DNA from: Carex sylvatica
Taxonomy: Eukaryota; Streptophyta; Magnoliopsida; Poales; Cyperaceae
NCBI GenBank assembly: GCA_964058845.1
Contig: CAXKVR010000250.1
Coordinates: forward strand, 1 to 22,348
DNA: 22,348 nucleotides
Direction of reading: 5' to 3'
The notes beneath the pieces were generated by a model. That model was not told where the DNA came from and ran no database searches. It worked only from the letters and a program-made list of their open reading frames with translations. The position numbers and the translations under genes are program-made. Positions 10,303-20,493 of the stretch are shown one piece after another. The stretch's first letter is position 1, and the number at the start of each line of letters is the position of its first letter.

Positions 10303-11202
10303 GTGTGCCGTTTAATTGTTCACTTAATATTACGAGTGTTCAATTAGTACCATCAATTATCAATTAGTATGAAATCTTTATGAAATAAAGACGTGGGGTC
10401 GTAGTCTAAAAAAAAAATAGAATAAAATATACCACTAGTGGAGAGGCGGATTTTACACTGAAATTTTTATTCATAGTAAACGGAAAAAATGAAAAATGAA
10501 AAATGAAAAAAAAAACAATACTTTTAAAAATGAGAAAACAGATGCACAGTGTAACGTTTCACTCGAACGTCACACTGCACCGTAGTTCCGCTCCAAAAAA
10601 GAAAATTAAGTGGAACGCTAATCAACTTTCAAAATCGCAAAGAAAAACAAATAAATAAATAATTGGAACGCTATATCAACATCCGAATAAATCGAAAAAA
10701 ATGAAGTTAGTACAATTGGTCCCATAAAAGCACAGACAATCTAAAATAATAAAAATATTATTATCTTGTCTCTAGCTTAAGCGGCAATTCATATTGATTA
10801 AATTATTATCTACTTGTGTCGACTCAAATTAGTTTGACAGAAGGGAATTTAAAATTGGAAACTATCTTCTTAAAGCATGATTATATTATAATCATGTGAT
10901 ATGTGGCTTCTTAGATTAGAATAAAGTTCATGAATAAAGTCTCAATTGTCGTCCTAATTAATTATTTATTTATTTTTCTATTTTTTCCGGTCTTGAATGT
11001 TTCACTTATGTTTTTTTTTTTGGAGTGGGGTTGCGATCCGGTACGCTATACTATGTACTTACCTTTTTATTTTTAAAAATACCGACTAAATATTTTCGTC
11101 TTTAATTTTTAATTTTTTTTCTATTTATTATGAATATAAAAATTAGGATTTTAAGTGAACTCGAGAGCTGAAATATTATTTAATTCCAAGTTCTTAAACT
11201 TA
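10303..11202. other. AT-rich intergenic DNA with a short hairpin
   Basis: No gene is seen. An imperfect hairpin lies at 10543-10579 (TGCACAGTGTAACGTT against AACGTCACACTGCA). The string TGGAACGCTA.ATCAAC is repeated near 10611 and 10662. A short GAAAAAT tandem run lies at about 10490-10510. Confidence 0.35.
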
Positions 11203-11210
11203 ACTGTAAC

Positions 11211-12048
11211 TAGGGGTGGCAACGAATCGAACTGAATCGAACTTATCTTAAGTTTGAATTTGGTTTGAATAAGATTCGAACCGAATCTAGTTTGATTCGT
11301 TTCGAATCGAATCAATTTTGAATCGAATTAATTGCGAACTACACATTTTTCGAATCGAACCCGAATCAAATCACGAACTAAATTATTTTTTAGCAGCCCT
11401 AGTTATACCGGTAGTTTATACATTAATTTTTTCTCGCTGGACAAAATTCACATAGCTTCTTTTTCTTTTTACCGGTATGAAATGAGTGTTTTTAAGTTGA
11501 AAAATTATTCATTAAAAATACATCACAACAAATAATCGTAAAAAGATGATGAAGTACAAGAACTGAAATATACAGTAAAACAAGTAATCGTACCTCGAGT
11601 GCTCACTCGATCAGACCATCTAATGAAGTGAGAATCTGAAAGGTAGAGAAGGCATATGAGAGACAGCCGAAGAGAGAGGAGAGACAGCCAGTCGCGAGAG
11701 CGTCGACTAGGTTTTAGAGCGAGAAGGAGAGTGAGTTAGGGAGAGGCGGAGAGAAAACTAGGTTATTGAGATTTGAGAGCGATGGAGCATCGACTAAGTT
11801 AAATTATGACTCTCTATCTTGGGTTTTAATTTTATCAGGTAAATGAACAGTCAGTGTTATTATGAGATTCGAACTATAAAAGTTTGTGAATCCATTTCGA
11901 TCGAACCAGACTAGGTTTGAGTTTGGTTTGAATTAATTTCGAACCCAACCTGATTTGATTCGTTTCAATTCAAATCCATTTCGAATCGAATTAAACTCAA
12001 ATAAAATCTGAATCGAATCACGAACTACGAATTTTTTTGCCAGCCCTA
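11211..12048. mobile_element. Non-autonomous hAT element, 838 bp, exact 8-bp TSD, compound structure
   Basis: The ends TAGGGGTGGCAA and TTGCCAGCCCTA form an imperfect inverted repeat flanked by ACTGTAAC at 11203-11210 and 12049-12056, an exact 8-bp duplication. Both ends are packed with GAATCGAA/TTCGATTC subterminal motifs. A block at 11211-11401 ending in TAGCAGCCCTA resembles, in direct orientation, the block at about 11866-12048. Between them lies unrelated sequence including a purine-rich segment (11640-11800). No transposase frame is present, so it must have moved in trans. Confidence 0.78.
11402..11865. other. Interior of the compound hAT element, with purine-rich segment
   Basis: The segment 11640-11800 is rich in GAGA and contains GAGAGACAGCC twice. 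On the minus strand, a pyrimidine-rich stretch is followed by CTCGAG|GTACGATTAC near 11586-11600, which could be a relic splice donor after a leader exon. It may be left over from the parent element or captured host sequence. Nothing here codes for a recognisable protein. Confidence 0.3.
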
Positions 12049-12370
12049 ACTGTAACTCATCCAAATGGACTAAAATTGCAAGTGACAATGATAATTTTTT
12101 GCAACTTCGTTTTATAATTAAAAAGCTAATTATATGATGTATATGTCTCTTACTTTCAAGAAGATGTACACATAATTTTAATACCTAATCTTGTATCAGA
12201 GTCATATATTTAAGAGTAATTATATTATCCCCGCAAATCTGTCCCCTATCTGACCTCGCCGAACTCTAATAATTAGTCGTAACAAATTAACGGTGAAAGT
12301 TATCAAATTAGAAACTGAAGTCTCTCCTCTGGCTCCGCCTCTTCTTGGCCTTCGCCTCTTCTCTTTCTCA

Positions 12371-12570
12371 GCGTGGTGCACCGTTGAGATTCGGCGAGAA
12401 AAGAGTGGTGCACCGTCGAGATCCGACGAGAAGAGCGTGGTGCACTGTCGAGATTCAGCGAGAAGAGCGTGATACATCGTCGAGATCTGGCCGAGGAGAT
12501 CTGATGCGATCCGACACAATCTTACCTTGTCTCCGATGAGATCCAGCGGAGAGAGCGTGGTGCACCGTCG
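12371..12570. repeat. GC-rich 32-bp minisatellite
   Basis: Units begin GCGTGGTGCACCG or a close variant at 12371, 12403, 12435 and 12467, an exact 32-bp spacing. A degenerate stretch follows, with a partial unit at 12555-12570. Each unit contains the palindrome GGTGCACC (or variants), then CGAGAT and GCGAGAA. It is rich in CpG and far more GC-rich than the surroundings. Open frames run through it on both strands only because stop codons are rare in this composition. Confidence 0.85.
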
Positions 12571-12728
12571 AATACTTCATTTGTTATATATTAATATTTC
12601 ATACCTTCAAGTATGAATAGTGTTAGTATCATATGTGAATACTTACTATACAAAAAAATTAAGTGAATTGAAGAAGTGTCTTGAAAAAAATGTCTGATTT
12701 TGAGTTGTATAAATTATTTTGTACATGA

Positions 12729-12815
12729 TGAATACTTCATTAATTAGATATGAATACTTTATTAGTTAGAATGAATACTTCATTAGTTAGATATGAATAC
12801 TTCATTGTATAGATT
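12729..12815. repeat. 21-22-bp tandem repeat (TGAATACTTCATTAGTTAGA)
   Basis: Four units start at 12729, 12751, 12772 and 12794, with consensus TGAATACTTCATTAGTTAGA plus one or two bases. An isolated AATACTTCATT also follows the GC-rich minisatellite at 12571. The two repeats may therefore belong to one unidentified element spanning roughly 12230-12830. Confidence 0.8.
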
Positions 12816-13587
12816 CGTTGTAGTGGTTCTCAATTTTGGCAAATGTCGCTTTCAGACGATTGTGGTCCACAATTCAAGCTGCCAAACGTCATCAGTAGTC
12901 CCCGTTATCGTTACTGGTTCCCAAAATTAATAGTTTATTCCAATTTGTGGTTATATATAACCAATATTATAGATAATAAGTATAAATACTATAAATTCAT
13001 AAGTATAAATATTATACGTTTTGACGATGAATAAAATTGCGTTTAACTCTGCTTATTAGTGGTAGTTACCACGTGCACGTTAATTAGTAATTCTCTACTG
13101 TATTTTTTTTTGTCTTTTAGCGCAGAGAACATATAAGAAACGGAATGAGTATACTGTTAGGCGTTCCTATATTAAATAGCATTTGATCTGATAATGCCCA
13201 TATACAAAAAAGGTATGGTTGGCTCTCATGGACAAGTCAAGTCTTTTAGCTTTGTCGGCATTTAATTGGAAGGTCCTCATTGGCAACATTATTTTTATTT
13301 ACAGCATTTATTGGTGCAAGTTTCTATAATCCTGTAATCCAAAAAAAAAAAAAAAATCTATAATTCTGTTAATCGGACGGTTTAACGTAGTGTGTAAACA
13401 ATCAAAGGGTGCACCAACTTCCTCCCTAAAGTCAATATAAGTTGGCACGCGGTTCAATTAATTAATTTGTTCTTTCCAATTTTTCACCTGTTTAGTCAGT
13501 AGTCATCCTTTCTTAAAAAGGAAATTCAAACACTTAGTAAAGAAAATTCGTAGTTATTGCTTATTGTTGTATTGTATGCACAATGCA
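12816..13587. other. Intergenic DNA, no gene seen
   Basis: This is AT-rich with a poly(A) run at about 13341-13355. It holds a short GGTAGTTACCACGTGCAC palindromic patch near 13061. No recognisable coding frame or transposon ends were found. Confidence 0.35.
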
Positions 13588-13595
13588 CTTATAAT

Positions 13596-14002
13596 CAGAG
13601 TCGGATCTAAAATTTTAATCAGAGTAGAGTAGGACACATCTTGTTATGACGTGTCATAACTATAATATGATTAACATGTTGTGATAATTCACTTATTATG
13701 AACATCCTTTCAAATTTAATCACAACACAACAAGATACGTGATCCAAGTTATAACGTGACTAATCATAACATTGTACATATTTATATCTTTACTCTTTTT
13801 ATCTTTTTTTACACGAATCAATCTGAACTGATTTTTTTTTTTCCGTACAATTTTATTTTATTAGACTATGAATTAAATCCATGGGTAGGCACTACATCCA
13901 TCTAGGAGTAGGCACAAGTATAAAATAGCACTGCGTCTAAAAAAAAATTCGAATCCAGAAGTAGATAAGTGCCTACCCCGAATCCATTTGAATTCGCCAC
14001 TG
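13596..14002. mobile_element. hAT-type MITE, about 407 bp
   Basis: The left end CAGAGTCGGATCTAAAATT and the right end GAATTCGCCACTG fit the CAGNGGCGGA-type hAT termini common in plants. The flanks are CTTATAAT (13588-13595) and TCTATAAT (14003-14010), 6 of 8 matching, so the target duplication has decayed. Internally, GTAGGCAC and GTGCCTAC and a 'gaatccatttg' motif near the right end are visible. There is no coding capacity. Confidence 0.6.
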
Positions 14003-14010
14003 TCTATAAT

Positions 14011-14306
14011 TGTGTGGGAACTAGTAGTGTTGCATGAATGATATTAAGTCCTATATTATTTTTTATTTATATAGATTTATATTTAACTAAAGTTTTATAC
14101 ATGATTTACACATATAACGTGCTTTTACTTGTGGATGAATCTGGAATAATTTTACTTAAAAGTTACTTTTCACTATTTTATTACCTCACAACTTGATGTA
14201 ATAATAATTATTTCATCTATCTAAACATTACCTTACAAATTATTTTGGAAGTGATGCATCTATATTTTTTTTTTAGAAATTACGGATGGATAATAATTAG
14301 TTCTTC
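14011..14306. other. AT-rich intergenic DNA left of the LINE fragment
   Basis: No gene is seen. If the LINE relic extends upstream of its first recognised motif, the homology is no longer visible here. Confidence 0.3.
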
Positions 14307-14645
14307 CGTCAAGAAGACCTCTGTCACCAATGTTTTTTTATCTTGATCGTCGACTCACTGAATATGTTCATAAACAACACCGAACAAACAATGCTTTTGC
14401 CCGCCTGCCTATTACCAAAGACAATTTAGTTTGCAGATGATACGATTATCATCACGGAGGTACATCCCACCACTCTGCCCATTATATCAAGGATACTCAA
14501 GGTCTATGAGGAGTTCATGGGTTGAAAATAAATAGATTCAAGAGTGCCTTTGTTTCAATAGCTATCTCCGTGCATCTAACTCATGTAATACACAACATTC
14601 TTGACTCTCCGGAGGAAAGACTGTCGATTAAATACCTACGTCCAA
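14307..14645 (+). pseudogene. LINE (L1-type) reverse-transcriptase fragment, frameshifted
   Basis: Pieces of a non-LTR reverse transcriptase can be read in order on the plus strand. RQED at 14307 is followed, after a shift, by PLSPMFF, corresponding to the RQGDPLSP block. Then comes ILIVDSLN after an extra T near 14339. TTTGCAGATGATACG at 14430 gives FADDT, the catalytic YADD/FADD block, with a TAG directly before it in place of Gln. After another frameshift near 14520 comes GLKINRFKSAFVSI, then LSIKYL near 14625, resembling the LPFRYLG block. Spacing is shorter than in intact elements, so deletions are likely. Neither ORF1 nor the endonuclease is visible. It is a dead 0.3-kb relic of a retrotransposon that moved by target-primed reverse transcription. 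Confidence 0.78.
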
Positions 14646-15689
14646 GAGGCCAATTCAGGATTTTAGTCGGGGAGCAAAAAAAATATCGAATCAGATTTAA
14701 ATCCATCAACTAATTACGTACTCGATAAAAAAAAATTCTTTAGTTTATACTTTATAATACTCTGACTTATAATTTCTGATCCTCTAAATTATAATTCTAA
14801 TAACTAATTATAATTTAAGAAATTTATTTTAATTTTAACTCAAAATTTAACTTAAATTACAAATCAAATATTCAGAAGGAGGCCAAAAAAATTTCAGGGA
14901 GACAAAGTTGATCAAAACCGATAAATCTCCACGAAATTTAAAAATCCAGAGAGCTGCAGCTGCTCCCGGTACCATATGGGTCATCTCTGCCTAGGTCTTC
15001 TACTATCAATTAAAAAACCGAGAAAAATTGATTTCCAATCAATGATACACTACATGCATGCAACCAGATTGTCCAAAAGAGTTACGAAACATATAGACAT
15101 AATGCCAAATAATTTGAATTGACTGTTTAAACTTTGAAAATATAAAATCTTAGAACAAACGTTTTGATATTAGCCACCCCTCTCTCTATATATATTAACA
15201 ACATTGTTTCGCACAAAAAATGAACTTAAAAAAAAATTATTTATAAAGTTAAAAATAAAGATATAATTAATTTTAGAATAGATTAAGAACTGACATCTCC
15301 ATTGTCAAAAGCCTACAATAGGAAAATGCCAAGAGAATAATACATGTAAAAACGGGTATGAAACTATGAAATGATAGAGGTTGGTCGCTCGAATAGCTGA
15401 GAATTTTAGACAAATATAGATTAGGCTTTAATCGGAACCGTATCTAATAAGATTTCCATTAATTTAATAAAAAAAACAAGAAAACAGGGATGATTCGGGA
15501 TTAAACTACGTTGACCGAAAATCAATATACCGCTGAAAATAGTTAGAAAATATCTAAATTATTATCTCAGTTTATTGATTGATCACTCAATTTCTATTCA
15601 GCATCTCATGGTCCATACCTTCTAATTTTCTAGTACTAATTTTGTTAAAATTTATATATCATAATAAAAACTGTTAGATGTTTAGAATT
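14646..15689. other. Intergenic DNA, no gene seen
   Basis: This is AT-rich and non-coding. The strings 'gaggccaattcagg' (14646) and 'ggaggccaaaaaaatttcaggg' (about 14878) look related, as if parts of one decayed element, but no ends or duplications could be fixed. Confidence 0.3.
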
Positions 15690-15875
15690 TATATATCATA
15701 TAAGTTTTTGGTAACAATCGAAACACAATTAAAATGTCATAATTATTTTATGCATGTACGAAAATAATGAAAATTATATGTAACTATTTTATTTTGACAT
15801 TTAAGTTTTAAAATTTGAATTTATTAAAATTTAAATATTTATATACAACAAAGATGTGAAAAATGAAAACATTTG
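15690..15875. mobile_element. Decayed half of an 8349-type MITE
   Basis: The order tgcatgtacgaaaataatg, then tattttgacatttaagttt, then aaaatgaaaacatttgaaca parallels the right half of the MITE at 8349-8768 (about 8630-8760: atgtgcatagataaaatg, actttgacttttaagttt, aaaatggaggcatttgaac). The terminal GAGGAGG is not recognisable and no target duplication was found. Confidence 0.45.
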
Positions 15876-15879
15876 AACA

Positions 15880-16472
15880 CGGTGGTCAGGATTAGATATT
15901 TGTAGCTTATTAGAAAGACTGATAACGATTAGATGAATTTGTTAGGCAATGAAATGGAATCTAGTAGTAGTACACCCCGATTATACCAACTTGAATTAGC
16001 ATTTTTAAGTATAGAATGACCACTAAAGCCAATTACAAACAACCACTTGCAATTCAAGTAGGCAATTCTGTAACTTGTCAAGATAGAGACTCTCAACTAA
16101 GATATAGTACTAGGTCTAGATGGTACCACTGCCGCAACTAATAAATTCATCTCCAAACAGAGATATATTTCAAATGAATCAAATGATACAAGCCAAGTAA
16201 AATTAATTCCATCACAAAAGGAAGCATCAGAATGCTCCAATTTTTCATCAAATCATACAACAGTTCATGTCATCCATCCACCTCAAACACCAATAATAAA
16301 AGAATAAACAAAGAAAACCTCTCTGGTGGAAATGCCTCTTTTGGTCACAAAATAAATGGCCAAATTGATATTAATCCAATATGTTTCTAGTGTGAAAGAT
16401 CCAAGGGCAATAATTTCTATCAATTCACCCTAGTAAGATAAAAGAAGGAAAAATACTATAAAGAACAATCTA
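15880..16472 (-). other. 3' flank and probable 3' UTR of the GT17 gene
   Basis: Downstream of the TAA stop (16473-16475) the minus strand is non-coding and moderately AT-rich. I found no canonical AATAAA on the minus strand in the first 300-400 nt. Plant near-upstream elements are loose, so the poly(A) site cannot be placed. No other gene or clear repeat is visible in the stretch. Confidence 0.4.
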
Positions 16473-18405
16473 TTACCCACTATCTCTCCTACAGTTACCA
16501 CTACCTGGTAACAAGTACTTGTATTGATCAGCATTTTGCAAGAGATAACTCGGTAAATGCACCGCAGAATGAGATTTCGGTATTGGCCCCAATTTCGCAA
16601 TAATTTCTTGAAAAGTGTACTCTTCAGGAAACATGTCGAACAAATCAGCTCCATTACAGATCACCTCTTGGATCCTTACCGGGTTGAGGAAGTATGCAAA
16701 TCGGACCCGATCCACATGGCTGTAGGCTTTCATCTTAAAAACAAAATCATCGATGTGGCGGAAGCAGAAGCTACAATGCCAACCAGAGTCAGCCAACAAA
16801 TCATCTGTCCGGCGGAAATGCGCATAACGTGTCTTACCAGACTGGTACCGGTGCACTGAGGCCCGCCAACTCTTATCATCCATATAAAATTCAAAGGAAT
16901 ATAAATAATTCCTCAATTGTAAATGCAACTTGTCAGGTATACCATCACACCACCTCAGCAAATCAATTACATGACCACTCGGTATTTCATCCACATCTGA
17001 CATGATCAACAAGTCATCATCTTTAATACCAGCAATTTTGATCAGCTGATCCAATGCTACTCTCTGGTACGACTCCTCAACAAATGGGTTCTCTCCTTTC
17101 ACAAATCTACCACCAACTGTACCATATGTCAATCTTGACTCGGCAAATGCAAACTGAGCCCGATTTTCACCGAAAAAAAGCGGCTTCACCGACCCAGTAA
17201 AGGTAGAATTGGACTCAAGCAATACAAACTCTGACACATATGGACTGAGTTCATTCCAGCGAACAGATAAGATATCGAGCTCATTGCTAAAGAGCACCGC
17301 ATCGAACACTCGGCGTGGCGATTCACGCATGCGCCAGCCGTGGAGGCGACACTGGTTTTCCATGGAAATGTTGGGGTGATAATAGTGAGGAATTGTGTTG
17401 AAAGATTTCGGAGGCGAATCCCACAGCGGTCGAAGAAAATAGGTTATTTTCTGTCCATGAATATGTATGAATAGTACCAGAAGCGGTACACCGATGAAGA
17501 GGAGGATAAGAGCTTTTATGTCGAAGCCGCGCAATGCACATTTCAGCCGGGAGCTCAGGGCTGATCTGGAATCCTGCAAGAGCAAAAGAAAAAAAGATTA
17601 GGGATTAAGACAACAACATTGGTTGTGAAAAAAATGACTCCATGTAATTTTCCAATTTCAGAATTTGAATTCTTCCCAAATTTTCAAATTTGCGAAAAGA
17701 GTGATTTGGAGAGCCAAAAAGAACTGGTGGTTCAATTGAAGAAAAAATAACGGAATTGGGGTAATATTTGCACTGTTCGAAGTTTCCCGAAAGAATTTCA
17801 ACCTTTTTGCAAAATTTCAATGTAAAATTGGATACTGCTAAAGTCGACGCCCCAAAAAGTTATTGCGTCGCATGCAAAAGAAAAGTAAATAAAATGAATT
17901 CGCTACTCCAATATTATTCAAAATGTCATCAAAACGATACTTTAGTTTACCATTTGAGAGAACAGTACCACGAGTGAGATCAATAATAATATTGCGATTT
18001 TTTTTTAAATGTGCACAGAAAGTAATATTTACCAGTTTGCCTTTTATACTTTAAATTCAGACCATATTTACCTTTTATGTAGAAAAGGAAAAATTGAAAC
18101 AATAAATTAAAATTCAACATGAGAAGAAGAGATTCCTTCAGCAAAAATCCAACATTGTAACCCCTCGCCGAATAAAATACGAAACCCAACAAAACACAAA
18201 TTACAATAAAAACAAAGGTTCCCCATTGGGCGAACCACCGCACATGCAAAAACGGTAAAAATCAAATCAATACAAAACAAAATAATTAGATCTACCAGGC
18301 TCAATCCAAAATTAAAGAAATAATGAAAATTATTCTCACCTCTCCACAGAAATCCTCGCATATTTCATCGCTTTTCTTCGAATTGTAATACCCGGACTCT
18401 GGCAT
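16473..18405 (-). CDS. GT17-family glycosyltransferase (MGAT3/GnT-III-like), two coding exons
   Basis: The coding sequence is the join of exon 1 (18405 down to 18340, 66 nt, 22 codons) and exon 2 (17573 down to 16473, TAA stop), giving 388 residues. Exon 1 starts with ATG and reads MPESGYYNSKKSDEICEDFC, then GE. It ends GAG|GTGAGA, and exon 2 begins after TTGCAG, both in phase 0. The open frame of exon 2 runs back into the intron, but no ATG lies near its 5' end, so the exon 1 start is chosen. Visible parts are a short cytosolic tail, one membrane anchor at about 42-60, then a lumenal catalytic domain with FDAVLFSNE (112-120), VLLESNSTFTG (139-149), RLTYG and GGRF (169-179), and the acidic DVDEIPS motif (215-221), probably the sugar-nucleotide/metal site. 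Sequons lie at Asn90 and Asn144. The family includes animal GnT-III, which adds bisecting GlcNAc to N-glycans. The plant substrate is not established to my knowledge. Golgi residence is inferred from topology. The length fits plant homologues. Confidence 0.95.
17574..18339 (-). other. Intron of the GT17 gene
   Basis: This 766-bp GT-AG intron separates the two coding exons. The donor is GAG|GTGAGA at 18339 and the acceptor is a pyrimidine-rich tract followed by TTGCAG at 17574, both on the minus strand. It joins in phase 0. Short open frames inside it on either strand have AT-rich, low-complexity translations and no recognisable domains, so none is called as a gene. Confidence 0.88.
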
Positions 18406-18640
18406 CGCAAAATCGCCTAACAATCGCGCCTTTTCTACCCCCAATCTCCGCAAAATCAAACAAAAATCTCTCGACGAGTGTCTCCGTCCCCTTTCGCTTC
18501 GCCTCTTCTCAATCTCCCCGCTTATCCCTCTCTCTCAGAATTCCTGTTTCAATTGGAACTCGTCTACAAATAGCCGTTTAGAAAAACCAAGGGGGTGTGT
18601 GTGTCTGTCTCTCTGTCTAATCCCAAGCCTTTATATTGTC
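18406..18640 (-). promoter_or_regulatory. Core promoter and 5' leader of the GT17 gene
   Basis: Read on the minus strand, TATAAAG lies at 18635-18629. A start of transcription about 30 nt downstream, near 18600, would give a leader of about 195 nt. No ATG occurs in that leader before the exon 1 start, which supports the chosen start and argues against upstream ORFs. On the plus strand the region holds a GT/CT-rich run at 18592-18618, which reads as a CA/GA-rich leader in the gene's sense. The TATA assignment is a motif match; no transcript data are available. Confidence 0.55.
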
Positions 18641-18948
18641 TTTTATTGTATGGCCACAGGTCACTTGTTTTACCGTTTATCTCAAACAAGGCGCTCCCTT
18701 TTCTGTTCAGCGAACTCTTTTTAAATATACAGGTGGAATTTGTAATAATTATTTAATTAATTCGCAGTACTGCGATTAATTAACGATTTTTTTTCGAAAG
18801 ATATAGTTGTTTAGTGGAGAGTAAATTTGTTCAAATCAACACACCGCCTTTTCAAGGAAGTGGGGATGGACGTGTTTGGAAAAGACATAAGGTAGAACCG
18901 GTCCACGGAAAGACCAGGTCGACGGGATTCTACTGCCCGAATTGGACC

Positions 18949-18954
18949 CACGTG
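18949..18954. promoter_or_regulatory. G-box (CACGTG) upstream of the GT17 gene
   Basis: CACGTG sits in the context CCCACGTGTCGG, about 545 bp upstream of the start codon. G-boxes of this type are bound by plant bZIP and bHLH factors, and CACGTGTC resembles an abscisic-acid response element. Function is inferred from the motif and position only. Confidence 0.3.
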
Positions 18955-19628
18955 TCGGTTATTGTAGACTCAAATAGACCTGGTCCTTGACGCGGTTAAG
19001 CAACTTTTATGCGGCCCTTCGTGAATGAATTGGATACATCATACATGCCAGATTGCCAGTTCTCTTAACCGTGTACAAGGATTCCTTATTGGATCGGATC
19101 CTGATTTTATTCTATCTAGATCCACTTCAAGTATATGATTTATCTGAAAATTCCGCGTTATTTTTTATTGTTAAGTTGTAAAGTGTTCGGCTGTCTAAAT
19201 GATAATATAATCATATTGAATACATCTTTTCAAATATTTCTATGGCTTGGTCAGTATTAGCTAATTTCTTCTTTTTTTCCCTTTAGCAACAAACTAGAAT
19301 TAGGAATCATATATTAAAAAATGTCATATTGTCTCAATGAATTGACTTCATGACATTTCTCAGGTCAAGTCAATAGCATTTAAAATTAGTCACACATATC
19401 ATTGTTCTTACAAATGAGTGGACGACAGACTTGTGTAAAAAGTGATATTCGATATTTTATTACAGATTATTAAATATGATTTTTTATGAATTTATAATTA
19501 TTTGATAATAGATAGAAAATAAATAAATCTTATTTTTTTCATGTATGAAATATCCATAAAGTGTAGATCACATTTTGTTATCGAATTTTAAAATTTATAA
19601 ATTATTTGTAAGTTTGTAAAAATTGTCA

Positions 19629-19815
19629 ACAACAATATCAACAACAACAACTAAGTCTTTAGTCCCAATCAAATTGAATAAATTAGAAATAAAACTCAAT
19701 CAAAGTGACAAAGTGACAGTCATAATAGATAATAATAGCAGCAGCAACAATACTACTAATAATAATGATATAATAATAATAATTATTATTATTATATTAT
19801 ATTTATATTATAGAT
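19629..19815. repeat. Low-complexity triplet repeats (CAA, AAT, ATT)
   Basis: CAACAACAACAACTAAGTCT is followed, about 60 bp further on, by imperfect AAT/AGC triplets and then a run of ATA/ATT. The open frame through it encodes only poly-Thr, Asn and Ile tracts and is not a gene. The first part may be a retroelement 3' tail. Confidence 0.55.
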
Positions 19816-20002
19816 TGTCATGGTTGAAGTTCTAAATGTACGTTCTTGAACTCGAATCAGCTCTAAGACCCGTTAAATTAAATTATCCGATACGATGCAC
19901 TTGAGTTATTGCATGGTGGGTGAATAGTGAAATTGAATTTTTTTTCTCCTTTCTTGATGAGAAAATTGAAATTAAAGTAGCCAACTATTAGCATTAGACA
20001 TG

Positions 20003-20010
20003 CCACGTGG
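20003..20010. promoter_or_regulatory. Palindromic G-box CCACGTGG
   Basis: This is a perfect 8-bp palindromic G-box about 1.6 kb upstream of the GT17 start codon. No nearer gene exists in the window, so if it acts at all it would be as a distal element. A chance match in a region this size is possible. Confidence 0.15.
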
Positions 20011-20493
20011 TACGAAATCTTGTTTTCGTTTGTAACCATACGGCGATGTTACTTTCTAAGAGGTTTCATTTCCAAGTTCCAACCCTCAAAATCCGGGTGT
20101 CATCTAAAATATAATATGAAATAACTATGAACATGAGTTGATTGAAATTTTGACAGATATGTTGTAGTTTTTTAAACGTCTGTCGCAGGTTTTTATGGAA
20201 GTCGACCACTTCCACTATTTATTTGAAAATGTCAACTTTGTAATTCTGAAGGCTGGTTTATGTTTTTCAGTTTATTTAAAATGATTGAGATATTATGTAC
20301 TACAAGTTTACAATCAGGGGAGCAACCAACGACCAATTCAGCCACATGGCGAAGATACCTCTGACATTTGACTTGGTACAACTTTCTTATCTTTCATTTT
20401 TCAAAGTCTCAAAGAAAATGGCATGCTGGTAAAATGCGGCGATAGTCTTGTGGAGAATACATTGCATCTTGATTAAAACCTCTCTTCCATGAG

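Larger units (their letters stand above)
18641..20493. other. Upstream region of the GT17 gene, non-coding
   Basis: There is no second gene on either strand. The first 400 bp are less AT-rich and hold the G-box at 18949. At 19629-19670 the string CAACAACAACAACTAAGTCT followed by TTAGTCCCAA resembles a widespread plant interspersed-repeat end (reported from retroelement tails). At 19730-19815 there is a low-complexity run of AAT/ATT/CAG triplets. Confidence 0.4.

Noticed and set aside
10543..10579. Short imperfect hairpin as a possible terminator or MITE
   Set aside because: There is no gene upstream, the stem is only about 14 bp with mismatches, and no target duplication was found. It is mentioned only within the intergenic entry.
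12220..12519. Open frames of 99 codons (minus) and 64 codons (plus, from 12345)
   Set aside because: Both run through the 32-bp GC-rich minisatellite. The translations are repetitive products of the tandem units, not conserved proteins.
16557..16859. 100-codon open frame on the plus strand
   Set aside because: It is antisense to the conserved GT17 exon and is explained by that gene's codon constraints.
17980..18361. Two open frames within the GT17 intron on the minus strand
   Set aside because: They lie between a good donor and acceptor, have hydrophobic AT-rich low-complexity translations, and show no match to a domain.
19623..19835. Open frame encoding Thr-, Asn- and Ile-rich peptide
   Set aside because: It is a product of CAA/AAT/ATT triplet repeats with no conserved content.
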